Shown: positions 9,438 to 17,207 of the stretch, one piece after another
Numbering within the stretch: position 1 is the first letter of the stretch
Layout: each line of letters begins with the position of its first letter
Program-made: the position numbers and the translations under genes
Notes under the pieces: generated by a model
Seen by the model: the letters and a program-made list of their open reading frames with translations, nothing else
What the model was told of the DNA's origin: nothing
The model's database searches: none
Assembly (NCBI RefSeq): GCF_018617875.1
Contig: NZ_JACSKZ010000001.1
Location: forward strand, 186,001 to 250,000
Direction: 5' to 3'
From: Exiguobacterium algae
Lineage (GTDB): Bacteria; Bacillota; Bacilli; Exiguobacteriales; Exiguobacteriaceae
DNA length: 64,000 bases

Positions 9438-11036
9438 TTAATCTTCTGTCCCGATTTCGACGTTGACGTCTAGTGCTTCAACGAGCGTCAGTTCATCCGC
9501 ATGGCGTTCTGCGAATCGTTCGAACGTGAACTCGTTCGCGAATAGGAACACCGGACGGTCCCAACGGTCCGTGACGAGCATGTTTCGCGAATCCTGGAAC
9601 GGTTTGAGCGCTTTGAGTTCTTTGTCTTTCACCCAGCGCGCCACACTGTATGATACCGGCTCCATTCGGATATCGACACCATACTCGTTCTTCAGACGAT
9701 ATTCGAACACTTCGAACTGAAGTTGTCCGACGGCACCGAGATAAATCTCGTTATATTCATTGCGATACACCTGGATCGCCCCTTCTTGTGCGAGCTGTTC
9801 CACCCCTTTGTGGAAATGCTTCGACTTGAGGGAGTTCACCGGCGAGACGCGCATGAAGAGTTCAGGCGGGAATGTCGGCAATGCCTCAAAGGCAATTTTC
9901 TGTTTCGATGTCGTGATCGTATCCCCGATTTGGTATGTGCCCGAATCGTAGATCCCGATCACATCTCCTGCGAATGCCTGGTCAACTGTTTCCCGGTCAT
10001 TGGCCATGAGCTGTGTCGATTGGCTCAATTTGATTTTCTTCCCGGTACGCGTGAGCGTCACGTCCATGCCGCGCTCGAATACACCTGAACAAATCCGGAC
10101 GAAGGCGATGCGGTCGCGGTGGGCCGGGTTCATGTTCGCTTGAATCTTGAAGACGAACCCGCTGAATTCTTCTGATGTCGGGTTGATCGGACCGACGTTT
10201 GATTTCCGGGCTTCCGGTGCCGGAGACATTTCGAGATAGTGGTTCAAGAACGCCGTGACACCGAAGTCGACGAGCGCCGTCCCGAAGAAGACCGGTGTCA
10301 GTTTACCGCTTTGAATCGCATCTACATCAATCTCGTTCCCAGCCCCGTCGAGAAGGTCGATCTCATCGCGGAGGTTGTTCAGGTTCTCTTCAGATAAATG
10401 ATCCGCTAAAATCGGGTCGTTGACGCCGTCTTCGTTCAACGTCAAAGTAGATTTCTCTCCACGGAATAAGTGGACCTCGTTTTTCAGACGGTCATATACC
10501 CCCTCAAACTGCATCCCGCTTCCAATCGGCCACGTGATCGCTACCGAAGGCATGCCGAGCACTTCTTCAAGCTCTTCCATCAACTCAAGCGGATCTTTTG
10601 CCTGACGGTCGAGTTTGTTCATGAACGTAAAGATCGGGATTCCACGCATACGACAAACCTGGAAGAGTTTTTTCGTCTGCGCCTCGATCCCTTTCGCGGC
10701 ATCGATGACCATGACCGCGCTGTCGACCGATGTCAAAACACGGTATGTGTCCTCACCGAAGTCGTTGTGTCCAGGTGTATCCATGATTGATACAACCTTG
10801 TCTTGATAGATGAATTGCATGACAGACGATGTGACCGAGATCCCACGTTGTTTCTCGATTTCCATCCAGTCTGATTTTGCATGTTTTGAGTTTTTACGGG
10901 CCTTGACCGTACCGGCCTCACGAATCGCCCCACCGTGTAAGAGTAACTTTTCTGTCAGTGTCGTTTTACCCGCATCCGGGTGAGAGATGATGCCGAAGAT
11001 TCGGCGTCTCTCGACTTCTTGTTTCAATTGGCTCAT
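9438..11036 (-). CDS. prfC: peptide chain release factor 3 (RF3)
   Basis: A 532-residue translational GTPase that removes RF1/RF2 from the ribosome after peptide release. GTP-binding motifs are SHPDAGKTT (near residue 20), DTPGHNDF and NKLDR; the RF3-specific start [28 protein letters not shown] aligns with E. coli RF3 (529 residues). An in-frame ATG at 11072 would add 12 residues but lacks a good ribosome binding site; MSQLKQEV at 11036 follows GAAAGGATAGGT and matches family length. B. subtilis itself lacks prfC, so this is a difference from the model species. Monocistronic. Confidence 0.95.
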   Translation of the reverse strand: MSQLKQEVERRRIFGIISHPDAGKTTLTEKLLLHGGAIREAGTVKARKNSKHAKSDWMEIEKQRGISVTSSVMQFIYQDKVVSIMDTPGHNDFGEDTYRVLTSVDSAVMVIDAAKGIEAQTKKLFQVCRMRGIPIFTFMNKLDRQAKDPLELMEELEEVLGMPSVAITWPIGSGMQFEGVYDRLKNEVHLFRGEKSTLTLNEDGVNDPILADHLSEENLNNLRDEIDLLDGAGNEIDVDAIQSGKLTPVFFGTALVDFGVTAFLNHYLEMSPAPEARKSNVGPINPTSEEFSGFVFKIQANMNPAHRDRIAFVRICSGVFERGMDVTLTRTGKKIKLSQSTQLMANDRETVDQAFAGDVIGIYDSGTYQIGDTITTSKQKIAFEALPTFPPELFMRVSPVNSLKSKHFHKGVEQLAQEGAIQVYRNEYNEIYLGAVGQLQFEVFEYRLKNEYGVDIRMEPVSYSVARWVKDKELKALKPFQDSRNMLVTDRWDRPVFLFANEFTFERFAERHADELTLVEALDVNVEIGTED

Positions 11037-11215
11037 ATAATGTAGACCTATCCTTTCTCGAGTCCTGTTCATGCTTTTCTCGTAGCAACGCTATCTATTC
11101 TAACGAAATGCAATCCGTTCGTCTATCCTTACGGAACGCCCCACTTTTGCAAACCCGGACTTTTTTGTATACTTAACGATGAATGAATGTGAATCAATAG
11201 AACGGGGGAAAGACG

Positions 11216-11647
11216 ATGCCAGAAAACTTGATGATGTATTTCATTGTATTCTGGGGATTCGTAATGATCGGTCTGATGACGATCGGCGGGTACTTCATGT
11301 TTCGAAAATTTTTAAAACGCATGCCGAAAGAGGACGGCCGGTCCCTTCTCGACATCGAGGACGATTATATAGAAAAGACACGTCACTTATGGACACCTGA
11401 GACACGAACGCTGCTCGACCGACTCGTGTCGCCGGTACCGGAACTGTTCCGCGACGTGGCCATCCGAAAGATCGCGGGTAAAATCGGCCAGTTCGCACTC
11501 GAGTCTCGCGCCCGTGAGATGACGACCGAACTCGTCGTCAAAGGATACATCGCCGCGACGCCGAAACGGGACCATAAGTTTTTGAAAAAGGCGCTGGCAG
11601 AAGAAAAAATTGATTGGACACCGTACGAACATTACTTCCAGCAGTGA
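11216..11647 (+). CDS. yneK: YneK-like membrane protein (DUF2621)
   Basis: A 143-residue protein with one N-terminal transmembrane segment (about 7-29) followed by a cytoplasmic-looking domain with KTRHLWTPETRTLLDRLVSPVPELFR, TELVVKGYIAATPKRDH and a C-terminal acidic tail. This is the DUF2621/YneK pattern; function is unknown. In B. subtilis yneK lies directly beside ccdC and near citB, and here it is also between acn and ccdC, although the acetate permease pair is inserted. ATG follows GGGGGAAAGACG. A terminator follows at once. Confidence 0.88.
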   Translation: MPENLMMYFIVFWGFVMIGLMTIGGYFMFRKFLKRMPKEDGRSLLDIEDDYIEKTRHLWTPETRTLLDRLVSPVPELFRDVAIRKIAGKIGQFALESRAREMTTELVVKGYIAATPKRDHKFLKKALAEEKIDWTPYEHYFQQ

Positions 11648-11677
11648 GCTCCCGAAGTCGGGAGCTTTTTTGTTTTG
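11647..11677 (+). terminator. intrinsic terminator of yneK
   Basis: AGCTCCCGA / TCGGGAGCT hairpin starting on the last base of the stop codon, followed by TTTTTTGTTTT. Confidence 0.92.
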
Positions 11678-11766
11678 TCGAATTGTGACTTCCGCCTAAT
11701 AGGTCGAAAGTACCTTTTATTCATTCTTTTATTATCCATATATACCGTTCACATTTTAGACACGAT

Positions 11767-11780
11767 TGTAAACGCTTACA
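11767..11780 (+). promoter_or_regulatory. perfect cre (CcpA operator) upstream of the acetate permease operon
   Basis: TGTAAACGCTTACA is a perfect 14-bp palindrome matching every position of TGWAANCGNTNWCA. It lies 118 bases before the yjcH-type start codon. It implies carbon-catabolite control of acetate uptake; activation or repression depends on the promoter actually used. Confidence 0.85.
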
Positions 11781-11785
11781 ATAAA

Positions 11786-11868
11786 TTGGTAGGACCAATA
11801 TTACTATAATGATTCAAAAATCGACATAAAAAAAGAAATGGAACTTCTTATTCTTTCGTTTCTATAAT
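11786..11868 (+). promoter_or_regulatory. candidate promoter region of the acetate permease operon
   Basis: Two TATAAT hexamers are present (11805-11810 and 11863-11868), neither with a convincing -35. A small dyad TTGGT-AGG-ACCAA (11786-11798) lies between the cre and the first hexamer and could be a second operator. Which -10 is used is unclear. Confidence 0.35.
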
Positions 11869-11898
11869 GGATTTATCTTACATATTAGGAGGGGTCTT

Positions 11899-12228
11899 AT
11901 GCATGACGTCACGCAAGTTGCACAGTCCAAAAGCCGCCATTCCGCTCAAGCCGTCACAGAACATGAAACGTTCCACCAATTAATGCGCGAGAAAAACCGT
12001 TTCATTCTGCCTGCCATCATCTTTTCACTCGTCTTCTACTTCACACTCCCGGTCATGACCAGTTATTCCACGATTTTGAATACTCCGGCCATCGGGGATT
12101 TGACATGGGCGTGGCTGTTCGCTTTCTCCCAGTTCGTGATGACATGGACGCTTTGTGTGCTCTATAGTCGCCGCGCACGAAAGTTTGACAAGTTGGTGAG
12201 ACAGTTGAAACAGGAGGTAGGATCATGA
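11899..12228 (+). CDS. yjcH: DUF485 inner-membrane protein (YjcH-like), acetate permease partner
   Basis: A 109-residue protein with two transmembrane segments (about 37-57 and 70-92) after a hydrophilic N-terminus containing TEHETFHQLMREKNRFILP, the typical DUF485 start. Members are encoded next to and co-transcribed with ActP acetate symporters, where the role is thought to be accessory. ATG follows TTAGGAGGGGTCTT. Its stop overlaps the next start as ATGA, indicating translational coupling. Confidence 0.92.
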   Translation: MHDVTQVAQSKSRHSAQAVTEHETFHQLMREKNRFILPAIIFSLVFYFTLPVMTSYSTILNTPAIGDLTWAWLFAFSQFVMTWTLCVLYSRRARKFDKLVRQLKQEVGS

Positions 12229-13784
12229 ACTGGACGGCAATTTCACTATTCACATTGATTGTCAGTTTGACGCTCGTCATTACATATTTCGCAGCGAAAA
12301 AAACAAAAACCGCGAGCGATTTTTATACGGCAGACGGTGGGTTGACCGGCTTTCAAAACGGACTCGCCATCGCAGGTGACTATATGTCCGCCGCCTCATT
12401 CCTCGGGATTGCCGGTATGATTGCCCTCGCTGGCTTCGATGGATTCTTCTACTCAATCGGATTCCTTGTCGCCTACCTCGTTGTCCTGTATCTCGTCGCT
12501 GAACCGCTTCGAAATCTAGGAAAATATACGATGGCCGACATGATCGCCGCCCGCTTCAACAAACCGCGTGTTCGTGGTGTCGCCGCCATGAACGCGATCG
12601 TCATCTCGATTTTTTACATGATCGCCCAGCTCGTGGGGGCAGGTGCCTTGATCGAGTTGCTGTTGGGCATCCCTTATACGACGAGCGTGTTTGTCGTCGG
12701 CATTCTCATGACAGTATATGTCGTATTCGGTGGAATGACGGCTACTTCTTGGGTGCAAATCACCAAAGCCGTGCTGTTGATGATCGGAACGGCCATCATC
12801 TCATTCCTCGTGTTCGCGCGTTTTGATTTCTCGGTCATGACGATGTTCTCTGAAGTGAGTAAGGCGACGCCGCTCGGAAGCGACTTCTTGAACCCGGGGA
12901 ACAAATTCAAGCTCCCGCTCGATACGATTTCACTGAATATAGCGCTCGTACTCGGGACGGCCGGGCTCCCACATATTTTGATTCGTTTCTTTACCGTAAA
13001 AGATGCGCCGACCGCACGGCAGTCGGTCGTCTACGCTACTTGGATCATCGGTGCGTTTTACATTTTGACCGTCTTCCTTGGTTTCGGCGCCGCCGCCTTC
13101 GTCGGCAGAGATGCCATTCTGGCTGCGAACCCGGCCGGGAATATGGCGGCACCACTCCTTGCCCAGGCGCTCGGCGGGGATTTATTGTTCGCATTCGTGG
13201 CCGCCATCGCGTTTGCAACCATTCTTGCCGTTGTCGCAGGACTCGTCTTATCGGCGGCATCCGCCTTCGCTCACGATTTTTACGGACACATCATCCGAAA
13301 AGGAGATGCGACTGAAAAAGAACAGGTGCTCGCGGCCCGTATCGCCTCGATCGTCGTGGCACTCGCCTCGATGGGACTTGCCTTGTTTGCTCAGTCGATG
13401 AACGTGGCTTTCCTCGTCTCCCTCGCCTTCGCCGTGGCAGCAAGTGCCAACCTCCCTGTCATCCTGTTCACGATTTTCTGGAGACGTTTCAACACGGGTG
13501 GTGCCATTTTCGGAATGGTCGTTGGACTATTCTCATCATTGATTCTTGTCGCCCTCAGCCCGAACCTGTGGTCGCCTGACGGGTCTGCGATTTTTGTCGG
13601 TGAAGCGCTCTTCCCGCTCGCCAACCCCGGCATCGTCTCGATTCCGCTCGGATTCATCGCTGCGATCATCGGTACGTACCTGACCAAATCGGATGAGGTC
13701 GCCGGAAACTATGAACGAATTCTCGTGAAAGCGAACACCGGCATCGATGCCGATCCTGAAGTCGCCGTCACAACTGAAAACTAA
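12225..13784 (+). CDS. actP: cation/acetate symporter, SSS family (ActP-like)
   Basis: A 519-residue sodium:solute symporter with about 13 transmembrane segments, importing acetate and related monocarboxylates. The N-terminal region FYTADGGLTGFQNGLAIAGDYMSAASFLGIAG is characteristic of ActP/MctC rather than of proline or pantothenate carriers. ATG overlaps the preceding stop (ATGA) and has GGAGGTAGGATC upstream. The pair is followed by a bidirectional terminator. With the cre site upstream, this looks like acetate re-use under CcpA control, supplying acetyl-CoA to the TCA cycle that includes the nearby aconitase. Confidence 0.93.
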   Translation: MNWTAISLFTLIVSLTLVITYFAAKKTKTASDFYTADGGLTGFQNGLAIAGDYMSAASFLGIAGMIALAGFDGFFYSIGFLVAYLVVLYLVAEPLRNLGKYTMADMIAARFNKPRVRGVAAMNAIVISIFYMIAQLVGAGALIELLLGIPYTTSVFVVGILMTVYVVFGGMTATSWVQITKAVLLMIGTAIISFLVFARFDFSVMTMFSEVSKATPLGSDFLNPGNKFKLPLDTISLNIALVLGTAGLPHILIRFFTVKDAPTARQSVVYATWIIGAFYILTVFLGFGAAAFVGRDAILAANPAGNMAAPLLAQALGGDLLFAFVAAIAFATILAVVAGLVLSAASAFAHDFYGHIIRKGDATEKEQVLAARIASIVVALASMGLALFAQSMNVAFLVSLAFAVAASANLPVILFTIFWRRFNTGGAIFGMVVGLFSSLILVALSPNLWSPDGSAIFVGEALFPLANPGIVSIPLGFIAAIIGTYLTKSDEVAGNYERILVKANTGIDADPEVAVTTEN

Positions 13785-13790
13785 ATACCA

Positions 13791-13823
13791 AAAACGGAGC
13801 ACCAGTCGGCGCTCCGTTTTTTT
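13791..13823. terminator. bidirectional terminator between actP and ccdC
   Basis: AAAACGGAGC / GCTCCGTTTT hairpin with T tracts on both sides; it ends two convergent units and touches the ccdC stop codon. Confidence 0.9.
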
Positions 13824-14289
13824 AGGTTACAGCGATTCGTTTGTATTTCTGATACATCGCGATCCGCCATGGGACGATCATGCCCCATGCGATCAAATAG
13901 AACAATCCGCCCGTTGAGAACAAATCCACTTCGTGCCCGATCCATATTTTCATCGCGGTACGAATCGCGAGAAGCATGAACAAGACGATGAAGAACGCCT
14001 TCGAGCGGGACAAGTACACCTCTCCGTCGCGTTTCTCAAAATTGGATGTCTTGATCAAAAACAGACTGAAGATGAGACCGACGGCTAGTGCTTCCCCGAC
14101 CTCGAACCACGACAAGCGGAATGCGGGAATTAAAAATTGAATCATCCCGGTCGACATCGCGAGCGGTGGTATTAAAATTTTCTTGGCGTTCGTCGGCTTT
14201 GCAGACGCTTTGACACGGACAAAGCTCGCGACGACACCCATGAGTAATGCGACGAGAGTCGACCCCCATAACATTGCCATCTCGGTCAA
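13822..14289 (-). CDS. ccdC: CcdC membrane protein, cytochrome c biogenesis locus
   Basis: A 155-residue protein with four to five hydrophobic segments; motifs VRVKASAKPTNAKKILIPPL and FFIVLFMLLAIRTAMKIW are typical of the CcdC family (YneJ). In B. subtilis it is encoded with ccdA; CcdC itself is not essential for cytochrome c formation and its function is unsettled. The gene starts 4 bp after the ccdA stop. The CheY-like gene yneI that separates ccdA from ccdC in B. subtilis is absent. Confidence 0.88.
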   Translation of the reverse strand: MTEMAMLWGSTLVALLMGVVASFVRVKASAKPTNAKKILIPPLAMSTGMIQFLIPAFRLSWFEVGEALAVGLIFSLFLIKTSNFEKRDGEVYLSRSKAFFIVLFMLLAIRTAMKIWIGHEVDLFSTGGLFYLIAWGMIVPWRIAMYQKYKRIAVT

Positions 14290-14293
14290 CCCC

Positions 14294-14992
14294 TTAAAAT
14301 CCGGTGAATCCGACTAGCTCGCTCATCCAAGCGGCAAACCGGTTCATTCCGTCAAAATATAATAATACGCCGAAGGCCATCATCAAATAACCTCCAACTT
14401 TCGCGACGGTCGCACTGTTGCGGGCCAAATATTTGATCTTCCCGACGAATCCCACCATGACGAGGAAGGGAACCGAGAAGCCGATGATGTAAGCCAGCAT
14501 ATACCCCAACCCTTGGCTCGGGTTCGAGGCGGCCAAAGCGATGACGCCTGCTAAAATCGGTCCGGTGCAAGGTGTCCACCCCGCAGCAAATCCGACTCCG
14601 ATGAGCATCGTCCCGAAATACCCGCTCTTCCGTTCTCCGAGATTTAACTTTTTCTCCCGCATCATGAATTCCGGTTTCCAAATGCCCGCCAAGAAAATTC
14701 CGAAAACAAAAATCAAGATTGCGCCAAACATCCGTAAACTATCTTTATATTGGATGAAGACGTCTGCAATCAGAGAAGTCGACAGGCCGAGGACGACGAA
14801 TACGATCGAGAAGCCAAATAAGAATGAGAATGTGTGGAACCATGCCGTCCGCTGTTTCAATCCTTCGTTTTTCAATTCCGATACCGAGACCCCGGTGATA
14901 TAAGAAAGAAAAACTGGATATAACGGAAGCGTACACGGTGATAAAAATGACAAGACGCCCGCCCCAAATGCGAGCCACAATGTGAGTTCCAT
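14294..14992 (-). CDS. ccdA: CcdA, membrane thiol-disulfide electron carrier for cytochrome c maturation
   Basis: A 232-residue membrane protein with six hydrophobic segments that passes reducing equivalents from thioredoxin to extracytoplasmic ResA. The two reactive cysteines lie in SPCTLPLYP (near residue 19) and WTPCTGPILAG (near residue 130), as expected for DsbD-gamma/CcdA proteins. A GTG 12 bases upstream overlaps the ribosome binding site, so the ATG at 14992 behind GAAAGGTGGAAATCGTC is chosen. Works together with ResA, ResB and ResC encoded at 49.6-53 kb in this window. Confidence 0.93.
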   Translation of the reverse strand: MELTLWLAFGAGVLSFLSPCTLPLYPVFLSYITGVSVSELKNEGLKQRTAWFHTFSFLFGFSIVFVVLGLSTSLIADVFIQYKDSLRMFGAILIFVFGIFLAGIWKPEFMMREKKLNLGERKSGYFGTMLIGVGFAAGWTPCTGPILAGVIALAASNPSQGLGYMLAYIIGFSVPFLVMVGFVGKIKYLARNSATVAKVGGYLMMAFGVLLYFDGMNRFAAWMSELVGFTGF

Positions 14993-15100
14993 GACGATTT
15001 CCACCTTTCAGGACCATTATAGCGAAAACCTATTTAAAATGCTCGCATCTTTTCCTCGTCCTGTAACATCAGTTTGTAATTTTTGAAATGGAAATGAAAC

Positions 15101-15129
15101 TTGTCATCTGTAAACCAAGGTGCTAAGAT
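15101..15129 (+). promoter_or_regulatory. SigA-type promoter of the Spo0E-like gene
   Basis: TTGTCA, 17 bp spacer, TAAGAT; 51 bases before the GTG start. Confidence 0.6.
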
Positions 15130-15180
15130 TTGGATATTCTACTTCACAAAATTCTATCTTATGAAGATGGGGGAAACATC

Positions 15181-15363
15181 GTGGCCGTCACCGCAGCAGA
15201 CACCTTACACCAAGCCATTGAGCAAAAACGTGCCGAACTCTATCGGATTGCGTCACAGTATACGTGGACGTCTCCTGAAGTCTTACACGTGAGTCAGGAA
15301 CTGGATTCCTTGATCAACCGGCACGTCCTGTCAAACCATACAAAAGACCAACTTCAATCTTAA
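15181..15363 (+). CDS. Spo0E-family aspartyl-phosphate phosphatase
   Basis: A 60-residue protein. The motif HVSQELDSLINRH (about residues 38-50) is the hallmark SQELD sequence of Spo0E/YisI/YnzD phosphatases, which dephosphorylate Spo0A~P in sporulating Bacillus. The upstream helix (IEQKRAELYRIASQY) completes the helical hairpin. A GTG at 15181 with GGGGGAAACATC is preferred over an in-frame ATG at 15130 that has no ribosome binding site. B. subtilis has ynzD at this position beside ccdA. Its target here is uncertain if the organism does not sporulate. Confidence 0.88.
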   Translation: MAVTAADTLHQAIEQKRAELYRIASQYTWTSPEVLHVSQELDSLINRHVLSNHTKDQLQS

Positions 15364-15371
15364 CTTTTTCG

Positions 15372-15400
15372 GCTCATCACATTCATGTGGTGAGCTTTTT
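15372..15400 (+). terminator. intrinsic terminator of the Spo0E-like gene
   Basis: GCTCATCAC / GTGGTGAGC hairpin followed by TTTTT. Confidence 0.88.
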
Positions 15401-15405
15401 CCATG

Positions 15406-15434
15406 GAAAAAAGGACACCTACGGGGGTGTCCTT
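15406..15434 (-). terminator. intrinsic terminator of the ABC exporter operon
   Basis: AAGGACACC / GGTGTCCTT hairpin followed by TTTTTT on the minus strand. Confidence 0.9.
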
Positions 15435-15440
15435 AGTAAT

Positions 15441-17207
15441 TTATGACATTAGACGTTGACCTGACTGCAATTCGTACATTTTTTTATACAAACCGTCTTG
15501 CTTCAATAGTTCCTGATGGTTCCCGCGTTCGACAATCTCTCCACGATGTAACACGAGAATCATGTCTGCATCCTGGATCGTCGACAGTCGGTGGGCGATG
15601 GCAATCGTCGTCCGTCCTCTTCGCATCCGCTCGAGCGCGACTTGCACCTGTTCTTCTGTCTCGGTATCAATCGAGCTTGTCGCCTCATCTAAGATGAGAA
15701 CTTTCGGGTCACGGGCGACGGTTCTCGCAAAAGCAAGCAGTTGCCGCTCGCCACTCGAGAATGTCGCCCCACGCTCGCCGATTACGTGTCCATACCCGGC
15801 ATCCAATTTTTCGATGAATGTGTGCGCCTGGACGAACTCAGCAGCCTCACGTACACGTTCTGAGTCGACATCAGGATTGAACAGCTTCAAGTTCTCTTCG
15901 ATCGACCCGGTGAACAGGAACGGGTCCTGCAAGACGAGACCGACCTTACTTCGTAATTCTTTTTCTTCGAACTGTTCAAGCGGTTGGCCGTCGATCGTGA
16001 TTTGGCCTTGCTGGTACGGATAAAAACGGGTCAGTAAGTTGATGATTGAACTTTTCCCACTCCCGGTGTGCCCGACGAGCGCGACCGTCTCCCCCGGTTT
16101 GGCGACGAAGGAGATGTTTTTCAATACATCTACTTCCCCGTCATAGCTGAACGTCACGTCCTCAAAACGTACTTCCCCGGACGTGATGTCTGCTTCGCCG
16201 GGAAGGCTCTTCCCTGGCGCCGGCTCGTCCGTATCCAATATTTTAAATACCCGGTCGGCCGATACGACCGCCTGCTGAAACTCACTCAACCGTTGCATGA
16301 TATCGAGGACCGGTCGGAAGATTCGTTCGATATAACTGATGAATGCGTAGACGACCCCGACTTGTACTTGCTCATTCATCGACAGGACGCCGTAATAGCC
16401 GAGTAAGCCGATGATGGAGAAAGCGAGCAATAGCTCGATGATCGGACGAAGCAGCATGCTATCGAGCTTCAAGTTACGGAAACGGGCTTCCTGATGCGCT
16501 TCATTCGTCTCTTCAAACTGCCGAATCAATCGCTCTTCTTGACGGAACTGTTGGATGATCCCCATCCCGTTGATGGATTCGTTCAATTGCGCATTCAGTT
16601 GTGATAACAAATCACGTACTTGTGCAAAGTATTTTGTCGAGAAACGACGATACGTCCAAATAATGAGCCAAAATAACGGCACAAGGACGAGCCCCATCGT
16701 CGCGAGTGTCGGTTCCAGGATGAACAGGAAGATATACGTTCCGACCAACTGGACCGCTGACTGCACGAAAGTACTCATGACCCCGACATACAGTTCTTTG
16801 ACCGCTTCCGTATCGTTTGTGATACGTGAGACGAGCACGCCTGCCGGTGTCCGGTCAAAATAAGCGAGACGCATCCCCATCACATGCCGGAAAATGTCCA
16901 TCCGGATGTTTTGGACGATGTTCAGCGCAATCTTTTGGAACGAGATCGATTGTAAGTAATCGAACAGCACCGCCGATAGGTGAAGCACCATATAGACGAC
17001 GAAAAGTGCGACGACCCAGTTCGTCGGATACGTCGCCGGCGTGACGAACTCGTCAATGAACACTTTGATCAGAAACGGTCCGGCAAGTTTCGCCCCCGTG
17101 GCAAGCAGTAGAAAAATAAATGCCAAACTGAGCGGTTGTCGATAGTGTTTGGCATAGCCGAGCAATCGTTTGATGACCGCCCACTCGTTCACATCATGTT
17201 TCATCAT
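15441..17207 (-). CDS. heterodimeric ABC exporter subunit, YheH/BmrD type
   Basis: A 588-residue half-transporter: six transmembrane segments (about 30-320) then an ATPase domain with Walker A VGHTGSGKSS, signature FSSGERQL and Walker B VLILDEATSSID. The catalytic Glu is present, but the signature is not the usual LSGGQ. This fits the subunit of a heterodimeric multidrug exporter that supplies the degenerate signature, the partner supplying LSGGQ and an Asp in place of Glu. ATG-ATG at 17207 follows GAAGGGGGTGGGC and overlaps the end of the partner gene by 14 bp. Substrate unknown; multidrug export is inferred from family. Confidence 0.93.
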   Translation of the reverse strand: MMKHDVNEWAVIKRLLGYAKHYRQPLSLAFIFLLLATGAKLAGPFLIKVFIDEFVTPATYPTNWVVALFVVYMVLHLSAVLFDYLQSISFQKIALNIVQNIRMDIFRHVMGMRLAYFDRTPAGVLVSRITNDTEAVKELYVGVMSTFVQSAVQLVGTYIFLFILEPTLATMGLVLVPLFWLIIWTYRRFSTKYFAQVRDLLSQLNAQLNESINGMGIIQQFRQEERLIRQFEETNEAHQEARFRNLKLDSMLLRPIIELLLAFSIIGLLGYYGVLSMNEQVQVGVVYAFISYIERIFRPVLDIMQRLSEFQQAVVSADRVFKILDTDEPAPGKSLPGEADITSGEVRFEDVTFSYDGEVDVLKNISFVAKPGETVALVGHTGSGKSSIINLLTRFYPYQQGQITIDGQPLEQFEEKELRSKVGLVLQDPFLFTGSIEENLKLFNPDVDSERVREAAEFVQAHTFIEKLDAGYGHVIGERGATFSSGERQLLAFARTVARDPKVLILDEATSSIDTETEEQVQVALERMRRGRTTIAIAHRLSTIQDADMILVLHRGEIVERGNHQELLKQDGLYKKMYELQSGQRLMS

